A DNA stretch of 64,000 bases from Chionis minor (lineage: Eukaryota; Chordata; Aves; Charadriiformes; Chionididae), in contig VZSF01001376.1 of NCBI GenBank assembly GCA_013398295.1, positions 91,219-155,218 on the forward strand. The letters are read 5' to 3'. Positions 39,821 to 50,886 of the stretch are shown here, one piece after another. The position numbers were made by a program, and so were the translations under genes. Positions within the stretch are counted from its first letter, which is position 1; every line of letters begins with the position of its first letter. The notes beneath the pieces are model-generated. The model had not been told where the DNA came from. It was given only the letters and a program-made list of their open reading frames with translations, and did not search any database.

Positions 39821-41074
39821 GGACTTCCATGAAAAGGGGGAACAGTTTAAGTATTTCAGCCCGCGTTTCACTTGTGAGCTGCTCTAAAGCTTATTTGAGA
39901 AGAAAGTGTGTGTCCTTCAGTGGGACCTGTTTCTAGAGAAATTCTCTTCTGGGCAGATATAAAAGTTTTAGATTTGTTGGTGCCTATCTCAGTTTTAGGT
40001 CCCAGCGAAGACTTGAATGGGGGTGGTTTAGATTTACTTTTTATATTTTACTTCTTGCTTTTAGTGGGATTTAGTATTGTTAGAAGTTCCTCAGTGAAGG
40101 AAGATGACAGCAGCACGTGTTTCTTGACCACTTTCACCCCACCATCCATAAGAATCAATCATAGTAGTTTATGTCTTTTTCTTCAATTGTTTTGATGTAT
40201 AATCATATATGTCCAATGATACATTTTGATTCTTAAAAGCAGTTCTTCACTCAACCGTAATCTTTTTTTTCCTCGTGAGTTTACTTATTAGTTCACAACT
40301 CTGTCTCTTGACACCCAAGCAGATTTCTCCTGATACGCTGTCTCGTACTTTCTTGCAGGGAAAACGTCACCCCCAACGATAAACTTATGATAGTACACTC
40401 CTTTCCACTCCCATATTCAATCATAAACACAAGTTCTGCACCTTCTCCTGCAGGACTGAATAGAGGAAACCTGGATTGTGAGGAAAAGAACTTCTTTTCC
40501 GAAACAAATATTTTGAGGACCGACATGCATTGTATGAAACGAAACTCTTGTGTACTCCATACTATGAGGTTTTTATTTCCTTGTTTTCACTGAACTGAAA
40601 GTTATTCTTTATATGAATTAAGGAAATAATAAAGTGAAAACCAAAGTACACCTGCATTACTTGTAGGCTATTCCGTTTCTTTTTCGATTTCCTGCTGAGG
40701 AAACTAAGCTCTCTGAGGTGGAGACAATACGCTGGAATCATAAGACCTTTATTTAAAGAAAACCAGCAGTCATATTAGGTCAATTATGCATATACATTTG
40801 GTAAAATAAATGTATGTGGCTTTTTGGTATTGTGAGCAGAGTGGTTTAGATTATTCTCATCTTTTAATATTCTGTTTTAAAATTTTAAACTTCTGTAAGT
40901 GTGAAGAGATTTTGCAACTTTTCTATTCTTGGATAGCTATTTTGGGATACCTTTAAATGCACGGCAAAATGTGACAAAACCATAACCTCATTTAAAAATC
41001 TTCGTCCTTATTAACCTTATACCATGTATCTGAAAAAGGAAAACAAATTGTTTTTACAAGATAAAAAATCGTTA
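39821..41074. other. Unique AT-rich non-coding stretch
   Basis: No gene is supportable. Open frames running out of the polypyrimidine tract are not credible, and others are below 100 codons with no recognisable motif. A short T-run lies near 40262. Confidence 0.55.
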
Positions 41075-41142
41075 CCATAGAATTATAGAATAGCTCAAAT
41101 CGGAAGGCACCCCATAAGGATCATATTCGTCCTTTCAGTGTG
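41075..41142 (-). mobile_element. Short CR1 3'-end remnant
   Basis: The words CATAGAATTATAGAATAGCT and GGAAGGCACCCCATAAGGAT, then CATATTCGTCC, correspond to a decayed reverse-orientation CR1 3' terminus (two terminal repeats, then the GTTGGAAGGGACCC-like block). The copy is about 70 bases long and well diverged, and its wording differs from types A, B and C. It is most likely an older insertion. Confidence 0.7.
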
Positions 41143-42207
41143 TTTGCTGTTTCACACTGTATTTCTGTGGTGATTCTTCAAATTCTCAGAATCTCTTCTT
41201 CTTACAGGGTACACAATGGAAATTTAATCTTAAAATACAAAAATTAATGGCAGACAAAAATTTTAGTATTTTTTTTTTCAGACTCGGTGTAGTTTGTCTT
41301 AGATGTACCACTTGTAATTACTGAGAATCATAAGTATTATTTCATCAAAAACATGCAGTGAGGAGCAAATAAATTAGTAATAAAAATAAAGTCAGCACTT
41401 GGATTTCCTAGAGTTATGAGATTAAATAATTCACTGCTGTGATGGGAATGTATTGAATAGTATTCTTCTGTCATCTATCTCAAATCTGATACTACTTGTT
41501 ATTAATTAATGGCCTGACTAATGGAATAAAAAGAATATATAGCGTATGTGCAGGTAACAGTGACCTAGAAGGAAGCCGTAAAGTGTACAGGATGAGAGAT
41601 TAGAATGGTTTTTAAAACTGGAAGAAAATATTTCAGGAATATATGATAGAAGGAAAAGTTGTACACCTATATAAGAAAAATCATGAGGCTGATGGAATAA
41701 AGTAGGTGGAATGTAAAACTTCATATTGGTGTACTGGGAAACATAAAGAGAAAGGTTATATACAAAACATGTCAGACCATCTTTTTGCTTAAAACTAAGT
41801 TAGAAAGAAGTAAACATGCTTTTAGAAGACATGGTTCCATGAAGAAAAATGGAAGGACTTCAGGTTTTTTAGAATAAAAAAAAGACAAGACCTGGTTGAA
41901 TGGTGTTGAAATACATACGGAAAAACACGACTTGAAAATATTTTTTTTTGTGTTCAGATTTTGTGTTCAGATTTGATAATACAAATATCAGTTGGCTTCA
42001 AATTGAAATAAGAGAAAATAAGGTAAGACAGAAAATTATTGATCGTAAGGACGGATGAATAGATTGCTTAGAGGGTTGTAGAATCTCTGACTTTTTTTTT
42101 AAACATTGCTTTATATTTTTAAATTTTCCTGTTTGAGAATTTTGTGAGCATGAGTGATACACACCTTAACATATGGGAACGTACTAGAATCTATCTTGAG
42201 GGCACTT
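41143..42207. other. Unique AT-rich non-coding stretch
   Basis: No gene is supportable. A 13-bp direct repeat, TTTTGTGTTCAGA, occurs twice in tandem at 41946-41971. The rest is AT-rich with short A and T runs. Confidence 0.55.
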
Positions 42208-42888
42208 ATAGAATCACAGAATCACAAAATGTTAAGGGTTGGAGGGGACCTCTGGAGATCATCTGGTCCAACCCCCTGCCAGAGCAGGTCCACCTACAGC
42301 AGGGGGCACAGGATGGCGTCCAGGTGGGTTGGGAATGTCTCCGGAGTTGGAGACTCCACCACCTCTCTGGGCAGCCTGTGCCAGGGCTCTGCCACCCTCA
42401 GAGGAAAGAAGTTCCTCCTCATGTTCAGATGGAACTTCCTATGGTCAAGTTTGTGCCTGTCACCTCTTGTCCTCTCACTGGGCACCACTGAACAAAGCCT
42501 GGCCCCCTCCTGCCCACACCCTCCCTTTAAGTATTTGTAAACACTGATAAGATCCCCCTCAGCCTGCTCTTCTCCAGGCTAAAAAGCCCCAACTCCCTCA
42601 GCCTTTCCTCATGAGAAAGATGCTCCAGTCCCCTGAGCATCTTTGTAGCCCTTTGCTGCCTCTTCTCCAGCAGTTCCCTGTCCTTCTTGAACTGGGGAGC
42701 CCAGAACTGGACACAGGACTCCAGTTGTGGCCTCCCCAGGGCAGAGCAGAGGGGCAGGATGACCCCCCTCCACCTGCTGGCCACACTCCTCTTGATGCCC
42801 CCCAGGATGCCACTGGCCGCCTTGGCCACCAGGGCACATTGCTGGCTCATGGGCATCCTGTTGTCCATCAGGACTCCCAGGTTCCTCT
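42208..42888 (-). mobile_element. CR1 LINE fragment with the longest surviving ORF2 piece (type B 3' end)
   Basis: A reverse-orientation CR1 copy of about 680 bases begins ATAGAATCACAGAATCACAA, then GTTAAGGGTTGGAGGGGACC and TCCAACCCCCTGCCAGAGCA. On the minus strand, 42868 down to 42527 is one uninterrupted frame of 113 codons encoding the ORF2 C-terminal region. Readable words include [44 protein letters not shown] and [13 protein letters not shown]. The continuation (RNFFPLRVAEPWHRLPREVV, then THLDAILCPLL and a stop at 42294) is in another frame, so at least one frameshift separates the two. Its 3' end differs from the type A copies and matches the copy at 62958-63210. The reverse transcriptase catalytic core is absent. 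Confidence 0.95.
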
Positions 42889-45800
42889 CTTTCTGCTACT
42901 CTTCTTTTTCCTGCGTATGTTTTCAGTTGACGTACTATATATAGTCCATCATCTACTTATGATGTTTTGAAAATGTTGGTTGCCAGTTTGAATAGAGGGG
43001 GACAGAATTGGAGATGTTTTGCTCCTTGTATGTAGAAAAAAGACTCAAGATAGTAAAAAAAAAAAAAAGCAAGATAAATTTATCATATTGAAATGAAGCA
43101 GAATATTGCTAGATAGTTTTGGGTACTGTGAATATTATAATGTTAATGGTTCATGGAGTCTTTTATGAACGCTGGATTGTAAAAATAAAATAAGAAACTA
43201 AAATGTTCTATCAAAGTGCAAAGTGATGTCAGGGAGAATGACCGACTTGCAGCTAGCCATAAATTCAGTGCCTGGTGGTAGCAACAAAACTTAATTTAAA
43301 GACATTTATAGATGCTTTGAAAGGCATCCCTGGCATGATTGCATTGCACATATCCAAACATGGCAAATTCTATGCATTGGAGGCTGATATTTGGTGGCAT
43401 GCAGGTAAGAGCAACAAACCAAGTACTTCTGTCTGATTTATAAAATTCCCTCAAATGGCCATGGTGCTGTATATAAGTAAATACGTAGTCGGTTTAAAAA
43501 ACAGTAAGGCAAATTGTGACAAAGCAAAAAGAAGTCTCCTTATGTTGCGGATCAGCCTTCATGTCTAGAATACGACAGTATACACCACTCTGTCCCATGC
43601 AGAACAGCATTGTGGGTGATGTGTGCAGAGTTATTCTATAATCAGTTATTAAACTAGTATTTTTTCAGAATGAACAATAGAACAACTGGTTATTTAAAGA
43701 AGCAACATGCATCTGCTCTTATGTTCCCAGCTGAAAAAAGCTACATTCAAGTTCATTCCCAGTGATATAAAACAGTTGTTATAAACTAGCAGGTACATGT
43801 TCCTCTGAGCAGAAAGAGGAGAAAAACTCTGTAAGACCTGAAAAATGAAATAATACAGGAGCTTTGTCTGACTTTTCAAATTCTCCTGACCGGTGTGCAT
43901 TGCGCGTGGTTCATGCGTTTCTTTGGTTTATAATAATTAAGATAGTTTCAGTCCAAGTCACAAGAAAATGTGGACATGTTGCTTGAGAAATTTGGATTAT
44001 GTGAACAATTGGTGGCATATTTAACTCCTCACTAAACCTCACTTGCTGATTAAAGAGAAAGCATCCCATTAAAACCAAGTCTGCAGTCCTCAGGAGCACA
44101 AGGAGCCTATATTCAGTTGGTGATTTGCTTAAGTGACTCTTTTGAATAACTCAATGTCCTTTATAAAATGTGTAATGCCAACATGATCTTCCAGCATGTT
44201 CATTGAAGCTGAAATATATTTTCTTAATTAGAAAATATGGGGAAATAATCCAAATTTGCAAAGATGGTCACCTAGCTCAATAAAAATACTTGTTTGTTGT
44301 GAGAAATACATGTGGATCGAGCTGTACTATGGAGCTGGGAAAAATTACCTGCACCTACCAAAACGCTGCACTAAGTTGCTGGTCCTTGGAAATCCGGTCA
44401 TTTGTTCTTCATCACTGGCTTATGTTTTGTAGCCATGTAACATTCCGTAAAATAAGCTTCAAAGTCAGACAAGAGCTGAAATCCTGCTTTTGAAAGTTAT
44501 GTATTTGAGCACTTTGGAACCTAAATGTCATTGAAAATGGAAGGTTGGTCTCAAATTTGGGCCCATTTTAAAATTATGCTGTCAGCCTAGTCCCTGAAGA
44601 ACAATGGAGGGTTGACATAGCCTTCAAAGACAATAGAAGGAAATGCCTTCAAGGGAGCTGTTGAAGAAAAGCCTTTTAAAATAGCCACGGAGCCTTTTTT
44701 GACTCTGCCTTCAATTCTGCCACGAGGTGACGGTCTCTCAGGACGTGGCCGTTACGGTGCTGTTGAGGGGTTTGGTACGTGAACGTTCAGTAAAGCCATG
44801 GTGTAACTTTAGATAAAAGGTGAGAACTAAGAATATAGCAGTATTTTGCAAGGAAGCATGCTGAATTACTTCTTCATGGAGTCATCGAGGTGAAGAGGGT
44901 GACTCTAGTCCACTTTTCCTATGAGTCCCACTGAGAGTGAAATAAAATCAAATATTTGCCTTGAGGTTTCGTTTCAGCGGAGACCAGCTCTGGGGTGAGA
45001 AATCTGCCTGGGCAGAGCAGCAGATGCAACGAGTGCCCGCTCCTGCGAAGCCCCTTACGCTGTTGGCATGAAACCATGTCACCTGCAGATAATCCCTCCC
45101 TGCTGCCGTTTAGTGACACAATCTTGATGCCACCACAGGGTTTCAGGACGTAACTGAAAGCATAATTTAATTTGTAGGTGAAATGATAACTTCTGTTAGT
45201 TTTGAAAAGGACCCCTGGTTAAATAAATTTGCAAAATGCATCAGCTTTTATCAGAATTGAACAGCGTTTCTCATCGGTCTGCATGTAATCAGCGTTGCCA
45301 CATCTAACCTTTTGACCGTGGTTTTGTAACTCCTTCGTCCCCTCTACCGGGAAATAAAAAAATCCCACAAACAAAAAACTGCACAAAAAGACCTCTTCCC
45401 AGCAAAAAACTTTCTGGAATACAGGTGAAAATGCTCCACTGTTCACCAGGTAGAGTTTCTTACCCCTAAACTCCACATTGTGCACACAGGATTTTTTCCC
45501 TTTCTGATGCAGACTGAAATATATGGAAGCCTGGTTTGATATGGCTTCCAAGAAAAGCAGGAGTGAGGGAGGGAAGATTTAAATAATAATAATAATCTCA
45601 CTTACTATTTTTAAGAAACAGGGATGATGGAAGGTCTCACCATTTTTACTCAGTAGACTACGTACAAGCAAATACTTGAGTGATTTTTCTGGTTTAATTG
45701 CTCCTCTCTGACCAGCTATCTGAGATTCTTTCTTTGCTCCTCAAAGAGCAGATTGCTAAAAGCCAAGGAAGGGAACTTAGCATATTTGTTACAGTTTAGG

Positions 45801-48800
45801 AAGCGTATGAAGTTTCACTTACTGCAAATAAATACGGTCCATGGAATTGTGTCCTTTTTGGCCAATCCTGCAAGGACAACAATTGCATTCCTGGATACTA
45901 AGAGGCTGGAAGAAGGTGACTCAGTAGTGGAAACTGTTTTCAGAATGTCTGCAGGCTTCATAAGGTGCGTTTCGTGTTGACTGTGGTCATAAGTAGGATT
46001 GTAATTTCTGTGAAACCAGCCTGTTGGATGAGTTCACATGTGAATATTGGTATTTTGAATAGCTCCATGGGGTGTAAATGGGAGGGGAAGATCTCTGACG
46101 GCATACGCGACATCCTTAGCTTCTGCCTTGTGACACTCTTTTGTAGACTTGCTTCTAGACAATAATTCAAAAGAATCCTTTACCTGAAAGCAGCCAATGT
46201 CAAGCATTGTATAGCTTTGGTTGGGATAAGAGTTTGGATGCTTAATTTCATTACCCACATTTTAGACCACATTCCCTACTTGCTGCTTTATCTGAAAGGA
46301 TGGTGGTTCCTGCGGAAGGATGAATGTCTTCTCAGTCCCTCCTTTGAAATGCATATTGCAAGTCTTCTTGGCTAAATGTCCTGCTCCTTTTCTTGCAGTG
46401 ACAGCATCCTCTGAGGTAATTCTTCCTCCCTGCTCTTCTCATTTTATTCACTTTCAAAAACAAAAGGGCTACTGCTGGGATTTTTATATTCTACTTGGGG
46501 CTTTTCCAACAGCTATCACGTATGAGGTGTGTGGAGAAGCCAAAACGACACAGAATTTTGGAGAAGCAGCAGCATAAAACATAGCTCCTACTTCCCTTTT
46601 AAAATAAATTGCACTTTAAATATAAACTAAATTTTAAGGCTAAGAGAATGCCTCAGAAGAGGTTTGTTTAAATATATACATTAGTGATTTGGTTCTGTAG
46701 CTGTCTCCAGAAGATGTTTAATTAAACAAATGCTTATTAGCTTATCCTAACAGTTTAGCAGCTGTCAGAATATGTAATTTTAAAGGTCAGCACTTTCGTT
46801 GCTATCTTCTAAATACTGAGGGGGAAGAAAAGAGGGACAAAGATCAGTGTTTGGGTAGTTTGCCTTGCTTTGAATGGGAAGAAAAACCCAAACAAACCAT
46901 AAAGTCTTAACAATCCCTTTGCTTTCATCATGTCTTAACAGGCTTGTGCAAAGCCTTTCCCCCTCACAAAGCCAGGCAGGATCTGGCCCTTTATGATGAT
47001 TGTCTCAGAGCAGTTAAAATGCAGGAAAATGAGTTTAGCAGCTGTCAAAATTAGCGCAACTCCAGGGACTAATAAAAGGAAAAACTGTGATGTTGACACA
47101 TCAGGTCACATCCTTGGGATGTGGGACACCACCTAACGTGCGTTAGGTCTGACCTGCTCTATGCGTGTGTGGCTGCCCTTGAGTGCAGCCCTTCACTTGA
47201 AGAGGGACATTATGCTCAGGGTTGGAAATCCATATACTACTTAAAGGAGAATAACCACTTCTCTGCAAGTCTGGGGGATCCAAACACAATGTGAATTTGT
47301 GGAGAGCTGCGCGGCAGTATGGGTGCATGCTGCTTCCAAATGCCCCTTCCAAAATGTGTGTGTGTGTTCGGAACTTGTTCGGTGTGTGAACGTGTAGATG
47401 TCGAATAATGTTCATATTTATCCAAATATTTAATGGGTCTGTGAGTGACAAAAGCCAAGACATGTATACATATATATTCAATGTATGGCAAGAAATGATA
47501 AGAATTACTAATTATGTGTTACTCAAAAATATTTCCAGATGCTAAAAAAAACAACCCAATTAAAACATCGGTAGGAAAAATAAGTATGAAAAAAAGAAAA
47601 ATGGTATTTTAAGACAATTTCATTTCCAAAGTACTGGTTTAATTACCTTCAACTACATAGATCAAGGACTTGGATGTGCAGAAAACACTTGCAAGCTAAA
47701 ATGCAAAAAAAATAATCACAAACCCACACCACCCTTGTAGGGAAGGTCTCCAGGCTTATCTGGATGGATGGTGACCTGAGAAAGAATCTCTTCCCTCCTG
47801 CCCTAGAGACAGCATGAAAGGGAGCTGCATCCTGGAGGTCAGAGAAAGTAGGAAGAGGTTAGAATTGCCAGAAGTCAAGCTGGAGCGACCTCTGCGAGGA
47901 AATTAAAACAAACAAACAAAAGGATTCTTTAGCTATACAAATAAGAGGAGAACAAGATCTGTTTGCATGAGGTAACCTGTACTGGCCCCAAATAAGAGGA
48001 GTATTTTGATTCACTTTTGAATAGTGATAGGAAAAAATCTGCAAAAGCCAGATGGCTAATGGTTAGGAACATGTGGCAATGGAAACCACCTCCTTCATGA
48101 TGGGGACAAAGCTCAGAATGTGACGTACTCCGAACGGATTATGGGTGGGAATTGGATAGGTGCTTTCAAGAGTTTTGGTGTTTCACGTCTGGTAGCAAGT
48201 ATGGAAAAAATGGGATGAGGAGTAAAGGAAAAGGAAAAAAAGTAAAAAATCAGAATAAGGTACAATTTAGGTTCATCAAAGATATATCTTCCTAAACTCA
48301 TGTAACCTTTGCTAAGATAACTTCTAATTCTGGTAAAGTGATTAGGCATTTTCTCATCTCCCCACCTAAAGCTCTTCAAGCGCACGGCATGCGCCTTCTG
48401 CGTTGATGGAGGTCATCGTGGTTTGTGCTTTGCATTGAGCACTCTAAACTTGCCGGAGTGTTTTATGGCTTGTTGTGTGCTGGGGGAGCGAGGATTGTCA
48501 CGCCGGGGAATCCCAAGCTTCTTTTTGCCGGCTCACTTTGATTCTGGCCATGCACCGTGATGCTGGAGGGAGCTCCACTCCAGGGAACATCCCTTCCCTT
48601 CTGTAGGGTGCTGCATGGACTCCTTGGTTTGGCTCTCATCAAAAGACAGGTTCTGTGCAAAGTTTTAGAAACAGCTGGCCATGCCTTTGCTGCTGTAACC
48701 CAACGCCTCCCAAATGGGATTCTCGGGACTACTGATGGGATGCGAAATAACGGTGAACGGCTTCTGGCTTACCCGCTGCCCCAACCCGCCCTCCGGTGTT

Positions 48801-50780
48801 CTCATCTGTGGGACTGGGGGCAGATCTCTGGATCTCCAGACCCTCAGGATGCCGGGGTTGCACCGCCACCACTTTTACAGCAAGAACTAAGCAACGAGGC
48901 CTGCAGAGGGGTTAAAGTTTGTGTTACGAATGTGTTATAGACACTGGTTATTAATGGAAGGCACTGCACTGCCTACAGCGAGAATCTCGTTCTCCAGGGA
49001 GCTCGGAGAAAACCTGCTTTCCCCAGGCAGAATTTACCCCCTGTTTCAAGCGGCATTGTGGGAAAAAGCCAACAGCTCTGAACTGCTGTTTCTTTTTCGC
49101 AAGCTACTGGAGACAAATTTTATTAGAATTTTTTCCCCAAGGGATATTAGCTACTGTTGACCGACAGTATTCAGAGAAAGGAGAGGACAGAGGACTGGCT
49201 ACGAAAAGCTTTCACAACTTTGTGACTAGGGCTGGCATGCCTCCTGGCTTTTTTTTTGGTGGTGTTTTTTATTTTTATTTTTTCTCGTCCTTGCTTAGGC
49301 CGATTCATATAGCAAGTCTTTAAAAATCCTGGCTTCTCCGAAAGCACCTTTTTGCCCTTTTCAGGTAGCCTGAACCAGGCCAATGGGTGACAAAACAATC
49401 CTTTGGTTGGTTGGTTTGCCTCAATGCTTTCACTGGAAAATCTCTTGGCTAAGCTACCTGAGAGTTATAAAATTAACTTGCCCTGCGGTATTAAATAGAA
49501 AATAGATAGATTTTAAAATGCTTAGAGTGTATAAGTTTGTAAACTAGATGCTTTCCTTACTCTTACATCTCTAAAGCACGTTCACTACTGATGAAAGCAA
49601 ACGTCTTGCATCATCTTGATAAATAAAAGCAAATTCCAGATGATAATTTGGCCTATTTCCATTTTTAGAAGGGATCTGTACTGACACCACAATCACGCTA
49701 AACATGCTGGTAGACTCAGTCAGATTCTCCTTAGCAGACATTGGCTGAACCGCTGTTTTCACTGCTACACCACAGTCTTCTCTCTGAAAGATATTATATT
49801 AAAACCTGTTGTAAATCTAATTGCTTTTTGACATTTTGGGGTAGAAAGAGCTTTGAATGAAACACATAATTGCTATAAAGTTTTCAGTATAGGGTTTGTT
49901 TGCATTCAAACAAGAATTTGCACTAACTCCAGTGATCTCATACAGGGAAAGCCCTGAGGATGCAGGAGTTTCCGTCCCGTCTGCCCTGAAATTGTGGCGT
50001 TCCAGGTATCACCTGCACGTTGATATGGAAATAACACATAAAGGAAAGAAACCTCCCGTGTGGGACCAGCAGTCAGCTCCTTCCCTTGCATCACCCAAAA
50101 TTATGTCTACTGCCGTGGTAGAGAGATGTACTTTGTCCCCCTCAAGTGACAGGGACAGTAAATATGGTTTTTTGAGGGGATTAACCCTCCCCATTGCTGG
50201 TGATTCCTCTATGTCCTAACCCAAAGAACGCCTGTGTGTCCTACTGCACTCCCTGCCACAGCATTTCAGTGCTAGGAAAAGGTTTTCATGCCTCCTCTGT
50301 CCCCTGCTGCATAAGCCAAATTTTTCCCAAATTCTGCAAGTCTCTTCAGGAGGTTGCTGTGGAGGGCAGGGGGTGCAGAAGGAGTACGCCTGGGAGGCCA
50401 TTTCAGCTGTGACTCACCAAATCTTTCCACCTGCAACGGAGAAACTGACTCTCATGACTTTTTAGTGGCTTTTTGTGGCATGCCCTTCCTGGTCTGATTG
50501 ATAGAGGTAGGTTAGGTTAGAAATAGTTTAGCCTAGCTCTGGCTGGACAAACATATAACACTGGGGCACGGAGCAGGTGAAGCAGTGGAAGAGCTGGTGG
50601 GACTTTTCAAGGAAGGTCTGCAAAGATGTGAAAATCCGTAAAGCAGGTTTACAGCACCTGTGTCTATATGCATGGGGTGTATATTGGCATATTGGGTGAA
50701 AAGGGCTTTATCTTTTCTCTCTGAAGTGAAACTCTCCCAAATTATCCCTGATTTCGTCGAACATGGCTGTAATACAACTA
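42889..50780. other. Longest repeat-poor stretch, no gene seen
   Basis: Nearly 8 kb without a recognisable transposon. An A14-like run lies near 43057-43070. The open frame at 48557-48940 (127 codons) is the longest outside repeats in a GC-richer patch (about 48370-48900) but shows no recognisable domain or splice context. The frame at 45219-45551 (minus, 110 codons) is likewise unassigned. The stretch 46650-47050 has enhancer-like composition and a repeated E-box/MEIS-like motif. Confidence 0.5.
46650..47050. promoter_or_regulatory. Candidate conserved non-coding element (speculative)
   Basis: This stretch contains two copies of the 15-mer GTTTAGCAGCTGTCA (46753-46767 and 47033-47047), each an E-box CAGCTG overlapping CTGTCA, the complement of the TGACAG core bound by MEIS/PREP-type TALE homeodomain proteins. 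TTAATTAAAC and TTATTAGC words near the first copy resemble homeodomain sites. The combination is typical of developmental enhancers, but there is no direct evidence of activity or conservation in this sequence. Confidence 0.2.
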
Positions 50781-50886
50781 CATAGAATCATGGAATCATA
50801 GAATGGTTTGGGTTGGAAGGGACCTTAAAGATCATCTAGTTCCAACGCCCTGCCCTGGGCAGGGACACCTCCCACTAGACCTGGTG
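50781..50886 (-). mobile_element. CR1 LINE 3'-end fragment (type A)
   Basis: A clean reverse-orientation terminus begins CATAGAATCATGGAATCATA, then GAATGGTTTGGGTTGGAAGG, then GACCTTAAAGATCATCTAGT and CCTGCCCTGGGCAGGGACAC, breaking off at CACTAGACCTGG. Only the 3' UTR of about 105 bases remains. It is close to the type A consensus seen in the other copies and so may be comparatively young. Confidence 0.95.

Noticed and set aside
39328..39936. Long open frames of 138-202 codons on both strands across the polypyrimidine tract
   Set aside because: They are created by the stop-free 17-bp repeat, encoding only Phe/Leu/Ser or Lys/Glu/Arg cycles. They are not genes.
48557..48940. A 127-codon open frame in a GC-richer patch
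   Set aside because: No domain, repeat similarity or exon-like boundaries were seen. Length is within chance expectation for 64 kb in six frames.
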